Part shown: in pieces, positions 1-9,136 of the stretch
Position numbering within the stretch: the stretch's first letter is position 1
Layout: every line of letters begins with the position of its first letter
From: Nocardioides sp. InS609-2
Lineage (GTDB): Bacteria > Actinomycetota > Actinomycetes > Propionibacteriales > Nocardioidaceae
Assembly: GCF_023208195.1 (NCBI RefSeq)
Contig: NZ_CP060034.1
Span: 1,860,001 to 1,924,000, forward strand
Direction of reading: 5' to 3'
DNA: 64,000 nucleotides
The notes under the pieces: generated by a model
Databases searched by the model: none
What the model was told of the DNA's origin: nothing
The model's input: the letters and a program-made list of their open reading frames with translations, nothing else
Position numbers and translations under genes: made by a program

Positions 1-278
1 GCGCCGATCGGCATGCCCTCACGCAGCTTGAACTGCGCGATGGACTTGCGGGCCTTCGTGACGAACGGCTTCTGGCCGGTGATCGCGGTGAGGTCCTTGA
101 TGGCACCCTCGATCAGCTTCGAGTCGCGAGCAGCCTCGCCGACACCCATGTTGACCACGATCTTGGTCAGGCCGGGCACCTGCATGACGTTCTTGATCTC
201 GAACTCAGACTGCAGCGCGGGGATGATCTCCTCGCGGTAGCGGGCCTTGAGTCGGGGAGCGGTAGTGGTCTCAGCCAT
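1..278 (-). CDS. rplE: 50S ribosomal protein L5 (partial, N-terminal 92 residues)
   Basis: This is the amino-terminal part of uL5, which binds 5S rRNA in the central protuberance. The frame starts at ATG 278 ([18 protein letters not shown]) and carries the L5 signatures [13 protein letters not shown] and [22 protein letters not shown]. It runs off the left edge of the window, so the C-terminal half is missing only because of the cut. It starts one base after the rplX stop, so the two are translationally coupled in the spc operon. Confidence 0.96.
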   Translation of the reverse strand, partial: MAETTTAPRLKARYREEIIPALQSEFEIKNVMQVPGLTKIVVNMGVGEAARDSKLIEGAIKDLTAITGQKPFVTKARKSIAQFKLREGMPIG

Positions 279-279
279 C

Positions 280-666
280 TCAGATGTCCTTCCCGGACTT
301 GCGCGAGATCCGGACACTGCGCTGGGCGGTGTACTCGGACCCGTCAGGGCGGCGCTTGGTGACCTCGTCGCGGCGGAAGCCGATGCGGGTGACGCCGTCA
401 CCCTCGACCAGCATCACGTTGGAGACGTGGATCGGGGCCTCGGCGGTGATGATGCCGCCGGTGGTGCCGGCGCGACCGCCCTGGTTCTGGACCTTGGTGT
501 GCCGCTTGATGCGGTTGACACCCTCGACGAGGACCCGCTGCTCCTCACGAAGCACCTGGATAACCTTGCCTTCGGCGCCCTTGTCCTTGCCGGCGATGAC
601 CTTGACGGTGTCGCCCTTCTTGATGCTCACAGAGTTCTTCTTCGGCTTGCTCTGGTGGTTACTCAT
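280..666 (-). CDS. rplX: 50S ribosomal protein L24
   Basis: uL24, an assembly initiator of the large subunit, 128 residues. The KOW motif lies near the N-terminus ([20 protein letters not shown]), followed by [10 protein letters not shown] place the start at ATG 666, which overlaps the rplN stop by one base (TGATG). A GTG one codon upstream is also open but lies inside the rplN stop region and is less likely. The C-terminal stretch after [17 protein letters not shown] is somewhat longer than in E. coli L24 (about 104 residues). Confidence 0.96.
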   Translation of the reverse strand: MSNHQSKPKKNSVSIKKGDTVKVIAGKDKGAEGKVIQVLREEQRVLVEGVNRIKRHTKVQNQGGRAGTTGGIITAEAPIHVSNVMLVEGDGVTRIGFRRDEVTKRRPDGSEYTAQRSVRISRKSGKDI

Positions 667-1034
667 CACAGCACCTCCGGGGCCAAAGAGATGATCTTCA
701 TGAACTTCTTCTCGCGCAGCTCGCGGCCGACCGGGCCGAAGATGCGGGTGCCTCGCGGCTCGCCATCGCTCTTGAGGATGACGGCAGCGTTCTCGTCGAA
801 GCGGATGTAGGAGCCGTCTGGACGACGACGCTCCTTGACCGTTCGCACGATGACCGCCTTGACGACGTCACCCTTCTTCACGTTGCCACCGGGGATCGCG
901 TCCTTCACGGTGGCGACGATCGTGTCGCCGATGCCGGCGTAGCGACGACCAGAGCCACCGAGAACACGGATGCAAAGGATCTCCTTCGCACCGGTGTTGT
1001 CGGCGACCTTGAGTCGCGACTCCTGCTGGATCAT
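666..1034 (-). CDS. rplN: 50S ribosomal protein L14
   Basis: uL14, an rRNA-binding protein at the subunit interface, 122 residues, the usual bacterial length. Recognisable blocks are [29 protein letters not shown] and [14 protein letters not shown] strong Shine-Dalgarno (CAGGAGAAACC) precedes ATG 1034. It is the first gene of the classical spc operon. The 112-nt space between it and rpsQ holds two hairpins, so transcription may be attenuated or re-initiated here. Confidence 0.97.
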   Translation of the reverse strand: MIQQESRLKVADNTGAKEILCIRVLGGSGRRYAGIGDTIVATVKDAIPGGNVKKGDVVKAVIVRTVKERRRPDGSYIRFDENAAVILKSDGEPRGTRIFGPVGRELREKKFMKIISLAPEVL

Positions 1035-1146
1035 TGGTTTCTCCTGGTTGTCGAGCTGGTTCTCGCCGCCCTCCCGGGCGGACGAGCCTTGCCGAACTTG
1101 TTATGGAAATCGTGGGGCCGGGCGGCCAGGGGTTCACACCCCTGGA
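1035..1146 (-). promoter_or_regulatory. S10/spc operon boundary with two hairpins
   Basis: This is the only sizeable gap inside the ribosomal gene run. Immediately after the rpsQ stop lies a perfect 7-bp stem (CCAGGGG / CCCCTGG, loop of 6, 1126-1145). Closer to rplN is a second 6-bp stem (CCGCCC / GGGCGG, loop of 4, 1066-1081). Neither is followed by a U-run, so I read them as attenuator, processing or protein-binding structures, not as simple terminators. I see no convincing -35/-10 pair. Confidence 0.5.
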
Positions 1147-1425
1147 TCACTTGGCCTTCTCGAGGACCTCGATGACGCGCCAGCGCTTCGTTGCGGACAG
1201 GGGACGGGTCTCCATGATCCGGACCCGGTCGCCGATGCCGCACTCGTTAGTCTCGTCGTGCGCCTTCAGCTTGGACGTACGCCGCATGACCTTGCCGTAG
1301 AGCGCGTGCTTGACGCGGTCCTCGACGGTCACGACGATCGTCTTGTCCATCTTGTCGCTGACGACGAGACCCTCGCGGACCTTGCGCGCCTTGCGCTGCT
1401 CGACCTTCTCGGTGCCGTCGCTCAT
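1147..1425 (-). CDS. rpsQ: 30S ribosomal protein S17
   Basis: uS17, an early 16S rRNA-binding protein, 92 residues. The signature blocks are [37 protein letters not shown] and [20 protein letters not shown]. The start at 1425 overlaps the rpmC stop by four bases. It is the last gene of the S10 operon as conventionally drawn; a hairpin follows directly. Confidence 0.97.
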   Translation of the reverse strand: MSDGTEKVEQRKARKVREGLVVSDKMDKTIVVTVEDRVKHALYGKVMRRTSKLKAHDETNECGIGDRVRIMETRPLSATKRWRVIEVLEKAK

Positions 1426-1670
1426 GCGGACGCCTCTTCCTTGTTGCTCGCACCCGGGGTGGACCTGATGCCGAGCTCGCGCTCACGCACCACGGTGTAG
1501 ATCCGGGCAATGTCCTTCTTGACCGTGCGGAGGCGGCCGTGGCTCTCCAGCTGGCCGGTGGCCGCCTGGAACCGCAGGTTGAACAGCTCCTCCTTGGCCT
1601 CGCGCAGCTTGGCCTCGAGGTCGGAAGCGTTCATGTCATCGAGCTCGAATGCGCTCAACTTGTCGCTCAT
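1422..1670 (-). CDS. rpmC: 50S ribosomal protein L29
   Basis: uL29, which sits at the exit tunnel and helps dock trigger factor and SRP, 82 residues. The family core is [27 protein letters not shown] followed by [20 protein letters not shown]. The C-terminal tail (SNKEEASA) makes it slightly longer than the E. coli protein. It overlaps rplP by one base (TGATG) at its start and rpsQ by four bases at its end. Confidence 0.97.
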   Translation of the reverse strand: MSDKLSAFELDDMNASDLEAKLREAKEELFNLRFQAATGQLESHGRLRTVKKDIARIYTVVRERELGIRSTPGASNKEEASA

Positions 1671-2083
1671 CAGAATTCACCAGCCTCGCGGGAGATGAAC
1701 CGGCACTTCAGGGGCAGCTTGTGCATCGCGCGGCGCATGGCCTCGCGAGCGGTCACCTCGTCCACACCGGAAAGTTCGAACATGACGCGGCCGGGCTTAA
1801 CGTTCGCCACCCACCACTCGGGTGAACCCTTACCGGAACCCATGCGGGTCTCGGCAGGCTTCTTGGTCAGCGGCCGGTCCGGGTAGATGTTGATCCAGAC
1901 CTTTCCGCCTCGCTTGATGTGGCGGGTCATGGCGATACGTGCCGACTCGATCTGTCGGTTGGTCACGTAGGAGCCTTCGAGCGCCTGGATACCGAAGTCG
2001 CCGAAGGCGAGCTTCGTTCCGCCCTTGGCGGCACCGGTCCGGTTGGGGTGGTGCTGCTTGCGGTGTTTGACACGACGGGGCAT
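1670..2083 (-). CDS. rplP: 50S ribosomal protein L16
   Basis: uL16, which contacts the A-site tRNA region and completes the peptidyl transferase centre, 137 residues. The start chosen is the canonical [11 protein letters not shown] at ATG 2083; an ATG two codons upstream (2089) is open but not conserved. Conserved parts include GFQ-type residues replaced by [50 protein letters not shown] and GKG. It is coupled to rpsC upstream (9-bp gap) and rpmC downstream. Confidence 0.97.
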   Translation of the reverse strand: MPRRVKHRKQHHPNRTGAAKGGTKLAFGDFGIQALEGSYVTNRQIESARIAMTRHIKRGGKVWINIYPDRPLTKKPAETRMGSGKGSPEWWVANVKPGRVMFELSGVDEVTAREAMRRAMHKLPLKCRFISREAGEF

Positions 2084-2092
2084 CAACATGGG

Positions 2093-2956
2093 TCAGGCCT
2101 CCCCAGTGGTCGAAGTGGTCGCAACCTCGGCGGCCGGGGCCTCGGTCGCTGCCGGAGCAGCGGCCTCGGCGGGCGCGTCGGTGCGAGGGGCAGCAGCGCC
2201 GCGGTCACCGCGGGTGCCACGACTCGGGCGCTCGCCGCCACGGCTGGGGCGTCCGCCACCAGCGCCGCCGGCGCCACCGCGACCCGGAGCACCGGCGCGG
2301 GCGGCCTGCTGGGCCTGACGCTCGGCGCGGGTTGCGGCAACCTCGCCCTTGTAGATCCAGACCTTCACGCCGATGCGACCGAAGGTCGTCTTGGCCTCGT
2401 AGAAGCCGTAGTCGATGTCGGCACGCAGGGTGTGCAGCGGCACGCGGCCCTCACGGTAGAACTCCGTGCGGGACATTTCGGCACCGTTGAGACGGCCCGA
2501 GCACTGGATCCGAATGCCCTTGGCACCGGAGCGCATCGAGGTCTGCATCGCCTTGCGCATGGCACGACGGAACTGCACACGACCTGTCAGCTGCTCGGCC
2601 ACGCCCTGGGCAACCAGCTGCGCGTCGATCTCGGGGTTCTTGACCTCGAGGATGTTCAGCTGGACCTGCTTGCCGGTGAGCTTCTCGAGCTCTCCGCGGA
2701 TGCGGTCGGCCTCGGCGCCACGGCGACCGATCACGATGCCGGGACGCGCGGTGTGGATGTCCACACGGACGCGGTCACGGGTGCGCTCGATCTCGACCTT
2801 GGAGATGCCGGCCCGCTCCATGCCCTTGGAGAGCAGCTTGCGGATCGCGACGTCCTCGCCGACGTACGCCTTGTAGAGCTTGTCGGCGTACCAGCGGCTC
2901 TTGTGGTCGGTGGAGATGCCCAGGCGGAAGCCATTCGGGTTGATCTTCTGGCCCAT
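2093..2956 (-). CDS. rpsC: 30S ribosomal protein S3 with long low-complexity C-terminal tail
   Basis: uS3, part of the mRNA entry channel helicase of the 30S head, 287 residues against about 233 in E. coli. The KH domain with the GXXG-type loop (VIGRRG, residues 76-81) and the C-terminal S3 domain (to about residue 210) are intact. Residues from about 218 onward form a Gly/Arg/Pro then Ala/Thr-rich tail (for example [20 protein letters not shown]), probably disordered. Such tails occur in other actinomycete S3 proteins. The start overlaps the rplV stop by one base. Confidence 0.97.
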   Translation of the reverse strand: MGQKINPNGFRLGISTDHKSRWYADKLYKAYVGEDVAIRKLLSKGMERAGISKVEIERTRDRVRVDIHTARPGIVIGRRGAEADRIRGELEKLTGKQVQLNILEVKNPEIDAQLVAQGVAEQLTGRVQFRRAMRKAMQTSMRSGAKGIRIQCSGRLNGAEMSRTEFYREGRVPLHTLRADIDYGFYEAKTTFGRIGVKVWIYKGEVAATRAERQAQQAARAGAPGRGGAGGAGGGRPSRGGERPSRGTRGDRGAAAPRTDAPAEAAAPAATEAPAAEVATTSTTGEA

Positions 2957-3393
2957 CAGGCGGTCCGTCCCTTCTTCTCGGTCTTCTGCACGGCGACGAC
3001 ATCAGCCGGCTGAACGACCAGGGTGATGTGGCTGGTGCGCTTGTTGATGCGCGTGGCGCGGCCCTGTGCTCGCGGACGCCACCGCTTCATGGTGGGGCCC
3101 TCGTCGACGCGGGCGACGGAGACGACCAGGCCGCTCGCGGAGAGGCCTTCAGTGCCCTCTGCGTTGGCGATCGCGCTCTCCAGCACCTTGTAGACGGTCT
3201 CGGACGCGGACTGCGGCGCGAACTGCAGCAGCGCCAGGGCGTCGTCGACAGCCATGCCGCGGACCATGTCGACGACACGGCGGGCCTTCATCGGGGTGAT
3301 GCGCACGTAACGCGCGGTCGCGAAGGAACCTGGCTGGTCACCCAGCAGGGACTCGCGGCGGGCGCTGGTGCGCCGGCGCTCTTCGACACTCAT
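2956..3393 (-). CDS. rplV: 50S ribosomal protein L22
   Basis: uL22, which lines the nascent-peptide tunnel constriction, 145 residues. The core begins at [22 protein letters not shown] and includes [28 protein letters not shown] and the beta-hairpin [20 protein letters not shown], where macrolide-resistance changes map in other bacteria. An N-terminal extension of about 25 residues precedes the core. It overlaps rpsS by four bases at its start. Confidence 0.97.
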   Translation of the reverse strand: MSVEERRRTSARRESLLGDQPGSFATARYVRITPMKARRVVDMVRGMAVDDALALLQFAPQSASETVYKVLESAIANAEGTEGLSASGLVVSVARVDEGPTMKRWRPRAQGRATRINKRTSHITLVVQPADVVAVQKTEKKGRTA

Positions 3394-3671
3394 CGACGAC
3401 GTCCCTTCCGGTCTTCCTTCACGTGCCCGCGGTAGGTGCGGGTGGGAGCGAATTCACCGAGCTTGTGGCCGACCATCGAGTCGGTCACGAAGACGGGAAC
3501 GTGCTTGCGACCGTCGTGCACGGCGATGGTGTGACCGATCATGTCGGGCACGATCATCGACCGGCGGGACCAGGTCTTGATGACGTTGTGGCTGCCCTTC
3601 GCGTTCTCGGCGTCCACCTTCTTCTGAAGGTGGTCATCGATGAAGGGGCCCTTCTTCAGGCTGCGAGGCAT
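3390..3671 (-). CDS. rpsS: 30S ribosomal protein S19
   Basis: uS19 of the 30S head, 93 residues, the standard length. It opens with [20 protein letters not shown] and contains [31 protein letters not shown] and [18 protein letters not shown]. It lies 6 bp after rplB and overlaps rplV by four bases. Confidence 0.98.
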   Translation of the reverse strand: MPRSLKKGPFIDDHLQKKVDAENAKGSHNVIKTWSRRSMIVPDMIGHTIAVHDGRKHVPVFVTDSMVGHKLGEFAPTRTYRGHVKEDRKGRRR

Positions 3672-3677
3672 TGTCGG

Positions 3678-4514
3678 TTACTTCCTACCCTTGCCGGACT
3701 TGCGACGACGGATGATCTGGGAGTCGCTGGCCTTGCGCTTGCGCGTGCGGCCCTCGGGCTTGCCCCAGGGGGACACCGGGTGACGTCCACCGGACGTCTT
3801 GCCCTCACCACCACCGTGCGGGTGGTCGACCGGGTTCATGACGACACCGCGGACGGTCGGGCGCTTGCCCTTCCAGCGCATGCGGCCGGCCTTGCCCCAG
3901 TTGATGTTCGACTGCTCGGCGTTGCCGACCTCGCCGATGCTGGCGCGGCAGCGCACGTCGACAAAGCGCATCTCGCCGGACGGCATGCGCAGCGTGGCGC
4001 GCGAGCCTTCCTTGGCGACCAGCTGGGCCGAGATGCCCGCGGAACGGGCGATCTTGGCGCCGCCGCCGGGACGCAGCTCCACACAGTGGATCGTCGTACC
4101 GACCGGGATGTTGCGCAGCGGGAGGTTGTTGCCGGGCTTGATGTCGGCGTTGGGGCCGGACTCCACGGGCGTGCCCTGGGTCAGGTCCTTCGGCGCGATG
4201 ATGTAGCGCTTCTCGCCATCGGCGTAGTGCAGCAGCGCGATGCGAGCGGTGCGGTTGGGGTCGTACTCGATGTGAGCGACCTTGGCCGGCACGCCGTCCT
4301 TGTCGTAGCGACGGAAGTCGATGACGCGGTAGGCACGCTTGTGACCGCCACCCTGGTGCCGGGTGGTGATCCGGCCCTGGTTGTTGCGGCCGCCCTTCTT
4401 GGGCAGCGGGCGCGTCAGCGACTTCTCCGGCGTGGTCCGGGTGATCTCGACGAAGTCGGCCACGGACGAGCCACGACGGCCCGGGGTGGTCGGCTTGTAC
4501 TTGCGGATAGCCAT
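3678..4514 (-). CDS. rplB: 50S ribosomal protein L2
   Basis: uL2, required for subunit association and peptidyl transfer, 278 residues. The N-terminal OB fold and the C-terminal SH3-like domain are complete, with [15 protein letters not shown] near the start and the conserved [24 protein letters not shown] block containing the essential histidine. The C-terminus is the expected basic tail. It sits 21 bp after rplW. Confidence 0.98.
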   Translation of the reverse strand: MAIRKYKPTTPGRRGSSVADFVEITRTTPEKSLTRPLPKKGGRNNQGRITTRHQGGGHKRAYRVIDFRRYDKDGVPAKVAHIEYDPNRTARIALLHYADGEKRYIIAPKDLTQGTPVESGPNADIKPGNNLPLRNIPVGTTIHCVELRPGGGAKIARSAGISAQLVAKEGSRATLRMPSGEMRFVDVRCRASIGEVGNAEQSNINWGKAGRMRWKGKRPTVRGVVMNPVDHPHGGGEGKTSGGRHPVSPWGKPEGRTRKRKASDSQIIRRRKSGKGRK

Positions 4515-4535
4515 ATCAGTTCCTATTCAGCCCGG

Positions 4536-4841
4536 TCAGGAGACCGGACCTCCGAAGATGTCGATGCGGTGACCCTCAGCGAGGCTGACGATGGCGCGCT
4601 TGGTGTCCTTGCGCTTGCCCAGGCCCGTGCGGGTACGACGCGTCTTGCCGATGCGGTTGATCGTGTTGACCGACGTCACCTTGACGTTGAACACCTTCTC
4701 GACCGCGATCTTGATCTCGGTCTTGTTGGCGTCCGGACGGACGATGAAGGTGTACTTGTTGGCGTCGAGGAGGCCGTAGCTCTTCTCCGACACGACCGGC
4801 GCAATCAGGATGTCGCGGTGGTCCTTGTGCAGGGTGCTCAC
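4536..4841 (-). CDS. rplW: 50S ribosomal protein L23
   Basis: uL23, the tunnel-exit docking site for trigger factor and SRP, 101 residues. I use the GTG at 4841 ([22 protein letters not shown]); it overlaps the rplD stop by four bases (GTGA) and gives the usual length, while a longer frame would run into rplD. The core [31 protein letters not shown] is typical. Confidence 0.96.
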   Translation of the reverse strand: MSTLHKDHRDILIAPVVSEKSYGLLDANKYTFIVRPDANKTEIKIAVEKVFNVKVTSVNTINRIGKTRRTRTGLGKRKDTKRAIVSLAEGHRIDIFGGPVS

Positions 4842-5767
4842 TTGTCGCCCTCCTTCTTGGTGCCGGCCTTGATGAAGCCAGCGGCCTCGGCGTCGGCGGC
4901 AGACTTGAACCAGAACTCGGCGACCGTGGCGTCGTACCACTGGCCGTCGGGCTCGTGGTAGAGACCGGAGTCGGCGTTGCCCTTGACCTCGTAGCCCTTA
5001 GGAGCGTTGCCGCTCTTGAGGGGAGCCTTCGCGCCCTTGGGCAGCTCGGCCTTCGCCTCGTCGGCGTCATCGGTGTCCACCGCGGCGAACGCGACGGGCT
5101 CGGCGACAGCAGCGGCAGGAGCCTTGGCCGTCTTGGGCAGCTTGCCAGGACGGTCGGAGGAACCGGCGGTCTTCGAGATGAACGCGTCGTACGCGCCCTG
5201 GGTGAAGACCACGTCGTCGCTCGCGAGGACGTCGTAGGTGTTGAGCTGGTCGACGGCCACGATGTGCACCTGCTGCGCGTTGCGCAGTGAGAGCCAGGTG
5301 AGGGTGTCGGTGCGCTCGAGCACGACGAGGTAACGCACGCGGTCGGTCAGGCTCGCCAGCGAGGCCAGCGCCACCTTGGTTGAGATCTTGTCCGCCACCA
5401 GGGAGTCGACCACGTGGATGCGGCCGTCGCGGGCCCGGTCGGAGAGGGCGCCACGCAGGGCGGCGGCCTTCATCTTCTTGGGCGTGCGCTCGCTGTAGTC
5501 GCGCGGCTTGGGGCCGTGCACGATGCCACCACCGGCGAACTGGGGCGCACGGGTCGAGCCCTGACGGGCGCGGCCGGTGCCCTTCTGCTTGTGAGGCTTG
5601 CGGCCACCGCCGCGAACCTCGCCGCGACGCTTGGTGCTGTGCGTGCCCTGGCGGGCAGCAGCCTGCTGGGCCACGACGACCTGGTGGATCAGCGGGATGT
5701 TGACCTCGACGTCGAAGATCTCGGCGGGAAGGTCGACCTTGAGGGTCCCCTTGGATGCAGTAGCCAT
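4838..5767 (-). CDS. rplD: 50S ribosomal protein L4 with C-terminal sunset-like domain
   Basis: uL4, a tunnel-lining protein, 309 residues against about 200-220 usually. Residues 1-198 are a normal L4 with the tunnel loop ([21 protein letters not shown]). An Ala/Lys-rich linker follows, and residues 259-300 form a compact extra domain ([19 protein letters not shown]... [16 protein letters not shown]). That pattern matches what I recall as the sunset domain, also found on some actinobacterial L17 proteins and thermonucleases. Start ATG 5767 is the first canonical one (MATASKG), 4 bp after rplC. The role of the extra domain is unknown. Confidence 0.96.
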   Translation of the reverse strand: MATASKGTLKVDLPAEIFDVEVNIPLIHQVVVAQQAAARQGTHSTKRRGEVRGGGRKPHKQKGTGRARQGSTRAPQFAGGGIVHGPKPRDYSERTPKKMKAAALRGALSDRARDGRIHVVDSLVADKISTKVALASLASLTDRVRYLVVLERTDTLTWLSLRNAQQVHIVAVDQLNTYDVLASDDVVFTQGAYDAFISKTAGSSDRPGKLPKTAKAPAAAVAEPVAFAAVDTDDADEAKAELPKGAKAPLKSGNAPKGYEVKGNADSGLYHEPDGQWYDATVAEFWFKSAADAEAAGFIKAGTKKEGDK

Positions 5768-5771
5768 GTCC

Positions 5772-6434
5772 TCAGACTCCCGTCTTCTTGGCGGCGGAGC
5801 GCAGCACCACGAGTCCACCCTTGGGGCCGGGAACGGCACCCTTGAGGAGGATCAGGCCCTTGGCAGCGTCGACGGCGTGCACGGTGACGTTCTGGGTGGT
5901 GACGGTGTCACTACCCATCCGGCCGGCCATGCGGGTGCCCTTGAAGACGCGGCCCGGGGTGGCGCAGGCGCCGATCGAGCCGGGCTTGCGGTGGTTGCGG
6001 TGGGCACCGTGGGAGGCGCCGACGCCGTGGAAGCCGTGACGCTTCATGACACCGGCGAAGCCCTTGCCCTTGCTGGTGCCGGTGATGTCGATCTCTTCAC
6101 CGGCGGCGAACAGCTCGGCGCTGAGCTCCTGGCCGATGGAGTACGACGCGGCGTCTGCGGTGCGGATCTCCACCAGGTGGCGGCGCGGGGTGACCCCGGC
6201 CTTGGCGAAGTGGCCGGCCGACGGCTTGGTGACCTTGCGGCCCTCGATCTCGCCGAACCCGACCTGGATGGCGTTGTAGCCGTCGGTCTCGGGCTGGCGG
6301 ACCTGGGTGACCACGTTGGTGGTCGCCGCGATCACGGTGACGGGGACGATCTTGTTGTTCTCGTCCCAGAGCTGGGTCATGCCGAGCTTGGTGCCCAGCA
6401 GGCCCTTCACATTGCGTTCAAAAGTGGCAGTCAT
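5772..6434 (-). CDS. rplC: 50S ribosomal protein L3
   Basis: uL3, which nucleates 50S assembly and reaches toward the peptidyl transferase centre, 220 residues. Start ATG 6434 ([21 protein letters not shown]) matches the family; an upstream open frame of 12 codons lacks a conserved start. The [33 protein letters not shown] block is complete. It follows rpsJ by 10 bp. Confidence 0.97.
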   Translation of the reverse strand: MTATFERNVKGLLGTKLGMTQLWDENNKIVPVTVIAATTNVVTQVRQPETDGYNAIQVGFGEIEGRKVTKPSAGHFAKAGVTPRRHLVEIRTADAASYSIGQELSAELFAAGEEIDITGTSKGKGFAGVMKRHGFHGVGASHGAHRNHRKPGSIGACATPGRVFKGTRMAGRMGSDTVTTQNVTVHAVDAAKGLILLKGAVPGPKGGLVVLRSAAKKTGV

Positions 6435-6444
6435 GTCAACAACC

Positions 6445-6753
6445 TCAGAGCTTGATCTCGATGTCGACACCGGCAGGCAGGTCGAGACGCATCAGGGAGT
6501 CGACCGTCTTCGGCGTCGGGTCGATGATGTCGATGAGGCGCTTGTGGGTGCGCATCTCGAAGTGCTCGCGCGAGTCCTTGTACTTGTGGGGCGAGCGGAT
6601 GACGCAGTACACGTTCTTCTCGGTCGGCAGCGGCACGGGGCCGGCGACCTTCGCACCCGTACGGGTGACGGTGTCCACGATCTTGCGCGCCGAGGTGTCG
6701 ATCACCTCGTGGTCATAGGCCTTGAGCCTGATGCGGATCTTCTGTCCCGCCAT
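6445..6753 (-). CDS. rpsJ: 30S ribosomal protein S10
   Basis: uS10, a 30S head protein and also the NusE antitermination factor, 102 residues. Start ATG 6753 ([19 protein letters not shown]) follows the ribosome-binding run GAGGACGAG. Conserved parts are [27 protein letters not shown] and [23 protein letters not shown]. It is the first gene of the S10 operon and is preceded by a 374-bp untranslated region. Confidence 0.98.
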   Translation of the reverse strand: MAGQKIRIRLKAYDHEVIDTSARKIVDTVTRTGAKVAGPVPLPTEKNVYCVIRSPHKYKDSREHFEMRTHKRLIDIIDPTPKTVDSLMRLDLPAGVDIEIKL

Positions 6754-7127
6754 AGGTAGCTCGTCCTCTTCGATCTCGTACCTCCGGCTCGCCCGGTGGT
6801 ACCGCGTGCTGGTCTGTCTCGATACGTCCTCGGGTGAGGCCGTCCCGCCTGTCTCTCCGCCGCACGGCCCACCCCCGAGGTCGGGCGTGTCGCGCATTTC
6901 GCACGGCACGGGACCGAAGGTTCTGACTCTTGATGTGTGGCGCCCGACGGTTCGTCGGGCTGATCGGGTCTCCGTGTCAGGTGCGGCCGCACGCCAGCTA
7001 CTGATCGATCCGGAGACGCGATTCAGTGGTCAAGTTGGTGTGGCACACCCCGGCGACCCGCCGGAGCAACCTGGATATCTTGACAGAGGTCCCGGCGTTA
7101 GGCCAAATCGGTTCCAGCCCGACCGGT
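6754..7127 (-). promoter_or_regulatory. rpsJ upstream region / S10 operon leader with hairpins
   Basis: This 374-bp non-coding stretch lies between the lipoprotein gene (same strand) and rpsJ. It holds three small perfect stems: CCGGCG/CGCCGG (7050-7064), GGTGT/ACACC (7036-7048) and CCCGACG/CGTCGGG with a 3-nt loop (6943-6959). A TTGACC hexamer on the minus strand (7033-7028) could be a -35, but the sequence 17-18 nt downstream (GATCGAT) is a poor -10. I infer the S10 promoter lies here, but I cannot place it. I see no gene. Confidence 0.5.
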
Positions 7128-7925
7128 TCAGCCGCCCTGTGCGAAGGCGAGCAGGCGCTCGCCACCGGCGATCAGCCGGCCCTCGTAGTCGGTCAGCAGC
7201 TCGTAGCCATGGCCATTCCCGCCGTCCAGGAACTCCGCCCCGGCACTTCGGGCCAGGGCCTTCCCCGCCGCGTACTCGGGCTGTCCGTCGGACCTGGCGA
7301 AGATCACCAGCCCCGGCGTCTTGATCTTCGGAGCGACGGTGAGCAGCTGGACGCCGGCCCAGCTCGACGGGCCGGACACGTCGACCCAGACGTCGGCCTC
7401 GGTGCCGCCGGCCATGGCGAGCACCGTCTCGCTGCCGCCCATGGAGGCGCCGACCAGTGCGGTCCGGGTCGCGCCGAGCTCCGCGGCCAGGCCGAGCCCG
7501 AGCTGAGCCGAGACCGCAGCGGTCGAGCCTTCGGGGCACTGGGCGTCGCCGTACCCGCACAGGTCGACGAGCACCGAGGTGACGCCCTGTTCGGCGGCGG
7601 CGGTGGCGAAGCGGCCCCAGCCGCACAGCGCGGAGCCGACCTGGTGCATCAGGACCAGGACGGTGTCGGAGGTCTGCTCCGGCCCGATCACGACGGCGGG
7701 CACGGTGGTCGCGTCGCCGTCGCCGAGCGCGAGTACGTCGCGGATCGGCACCTGCTCGGGCATCTCCGAGACGCAGCGCTCGCGGATGGAGTCCTCGGTG
7801 GGCGCGAACGCAGCCGGGTCACCGGTGTCGACGTTTTCCGCAGGTGTGTCGCGGGCGGTGTCGCCGGAGCAGGAGGAGACGACGAACACCAGGAGAAGCG
7901 TGAGGACGACCCCGAGCCTGCGCAT
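7128..7925 (-). CDS. secreted lipoprotein, alpha/beta-hydrolase fold
   Basis: A 265-residue predicted lipoprotein: a lipobox (VVSSC, Cys about residue 19) follows a hydrophobic leader, so it should be anchored to the outer face of the membrane. The body looks like a dienelactone-hydrolase/carboxylesterase-type alpha/beta hydrolase with a nucleophile elbow GASMGGS and a late GHGYELL histidine. The substrate is unknown. A TAACCT hexamer ends six bases before the ATG, so the mRNA is probably leaderless. It is transcribed away from the membrane cluster. Confidence 0.75.
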   Translation of the reverse strand: MRRLGVVLTLLLVFVVSSCSGDTARDTPAENVDTGDPAAFAPTEDSIRERCVSEMPEQVPIRDVLALGDGDATTVPAVVIGPEQTSDTVLVLMHQVGSALCGWGRFATAAAEQGVTSVLVDLCGYGDAQCPEGSTAAVSAQLGLGLAAELGATRTALVGASMGGSETVLAMAGGTEADVWVDVSGPSSWAGVQLLTVAPKIKTPGLVIFARSDGQPEYAAGKALARSAGAEFLDGGNGHGYELLTDYEGRLIAGGERLLAFAQGG

Positions 7926-7931
7926 GGAGGG

Positions 7932-7937
7932 AGGTTA
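7932..7937 (-). promoter_or_regulatory. -10 element, leaderless start of lipoprotein gene
   Basis: TAACCT on the minus strand, separated by six bases from ATG 7925, which places the expected transcription start at the start codon. No clear -35 is visible. Confidence 0.55.
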
Positions 7938-7996
7938 GCCCGAGTCTGCGAGGATGGCCGCCGCAGGAGACCGGGCACGCGAGGCGGGGGTTGGGC

Positions 7997-9136
7997 ATGT
8001 CGAGTCAGGGCGAGTTCCCGCCCCCGGGATCCGGCGCGGGTCCGTCGGAGCCCAACCAGCCGCTCTACCCAGCGCCCGGACAGGGCGCATGGCAGGGGCA
8101 GTGGCAGGGACAGGGCCCCGCGTCGTACGCGCCGCCACCTCCACCGCCCGGATGGCGGCCACCCGGTCAGGCGCCGTTGGGTGTGGCCCACAAGCCCGGC
8201 GCACTCCCCCTGCGGCCGCTGGGCCTGTCGGACATGTTCGACGCGACGTTCAAGATCATCCGCTTCAACCCGAAGGCGACCGTCGGCTCGGCCGTCCTCG
8301 TGGCCGCGATCTCGATGACGATCCCGGTGCTCATCACCGCCGCCCTCAGTCTCGGGCTCGATCTCTCGCTCGACGCGTCGTCGAGCGGTGCCGAGGTCAG
8401 CACGGCAGAGATCGCCGGCTTCGTCGGGGCGCTCGGCTCGTTGGTCCTCGGCAGTTTCCTCCAGTCGATCGGCCTGATCCTCGTCACCGGCATGATCGCC
8501 CGCGTGTGCGCGGCCGCCGCGATCGGCAAGCGGCTCGGCCTGGTCGAGGCGTGGGGCGAGACCCGCGGCCGCCGCTGGAAGCTGATCGGCCTCACTTTCC
8601 TGCTCGCGCTGATGCTGATCGTGGCGATCAGCGTGTACGCCGCCATGTGGGTGGCGGTCGCCCTGCTCTCCGAGAACGCGTGGCCGTTGGTCGTCTTCGG
8701 GCTGGTGAGCGTGCCGCTCTTCGTGGCGTTCATGCTCTGGTTCTGGATCCGCGTCTACTACCTGCCGGTGCCTGCGTTGATGCTCGAGGACGTCGGCATC
8801 CGCGGCGCGATCGGTCGCGGCTTCACGCTGACCCGCCACCAGTTCTGGCGCACGTTCGGCATCGCCCTGCTCACCCTCATCGTGGCGCAGATTGCCGGCG
8901 GCATGCTCTCCTTGCCCATCTCGTTCCTGGGCCAGGGGGCGCTCGCGGCCGGTGCGCCGACCGAGTCCGCGCTCTTCCTCCTCGTGCTGAGCCAGGCGGC
9001 GAGCTCCGTGGTGGCCGCGGCCTTCGTGTCGCCGTTCACCGCGACGATGACCTCGTTGCAGTACCTCGACCAGCGGATGCGCAAGGAGGCGTACGACGTC
9101 GAGCTGATGACGCGGGCGGGGATCCCCGTCTCGTGA
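7997..9136 (+). CDS. polytopic membrane protein, GPDPase-membrane-domain-like
   Basis: A 379-residue membrane protein. Residues 1-65 are Pro/Gly/Gln-rich and cytosolic; then LRPLGLSDMFDATFKIIRFNPKATVGSA leads into about six hydrophobic segments. The layout resembles the membrane domain family named after glycerophosphodiester phosphodiesterase, but no catalytic domain is present. I choose ATG 7997 behind a GGCGGGGG ribosome-binding site; an in-frame TTG lies two codons upstream. It opens the coupled cluster DUF4129-DUF4350-MoxR-DUF58 and, from memory, corresponds to M. tuberculosis Rv3689. Function unknown. Confidence 0.75.
   Translation: MSSQGEFPPPGSGAGPSEPNQPLYPAPGQGAWQGQWQGQGPASYAPPPPPPGWRPPGQAPLGVAHKPGALPLRPLGLSDMFDATFKIIRFNPKATVGSAVLVAAISMTIPVLITAALSLGLDLSLDASSSGAEVSTAEIAGFVGALGSLVLGSFLQSIGLILVTGMIARVCAAAAIGKRLGLVEAWGETRGRRWKLIGLTFLLALMLIVAISVYAAMWVAVALLSENAWPLVVFGLVSVPLFVAFMLWFWIRVYYLPVPALMLEDVGIRGAIGRGFTLTRHQFWRTFGIALLTLIVAQIAGGMLSLPISFLGQGALAAGAPTESALFLLVLSQAASSVVAAAFVSPFTATMTSLQYLDQRMRKEAYDVELMTRAGIPVS

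Noticed and set aside
3423..4961. A 512-codon plus-strand frame across rpsS, rplB and rplW
   Set aside because: Antisense to three certain ribosomal genes with no recognisable domain.
7079..7084. TTGACA on the plus strand upstream of the membrane cluster
   Set aside because: It lies inside the non-coding region facing the lipoprotein gene's 3' end, has no -10 at 16-18 bp, and no plus-strand gene follows for 900 bp.
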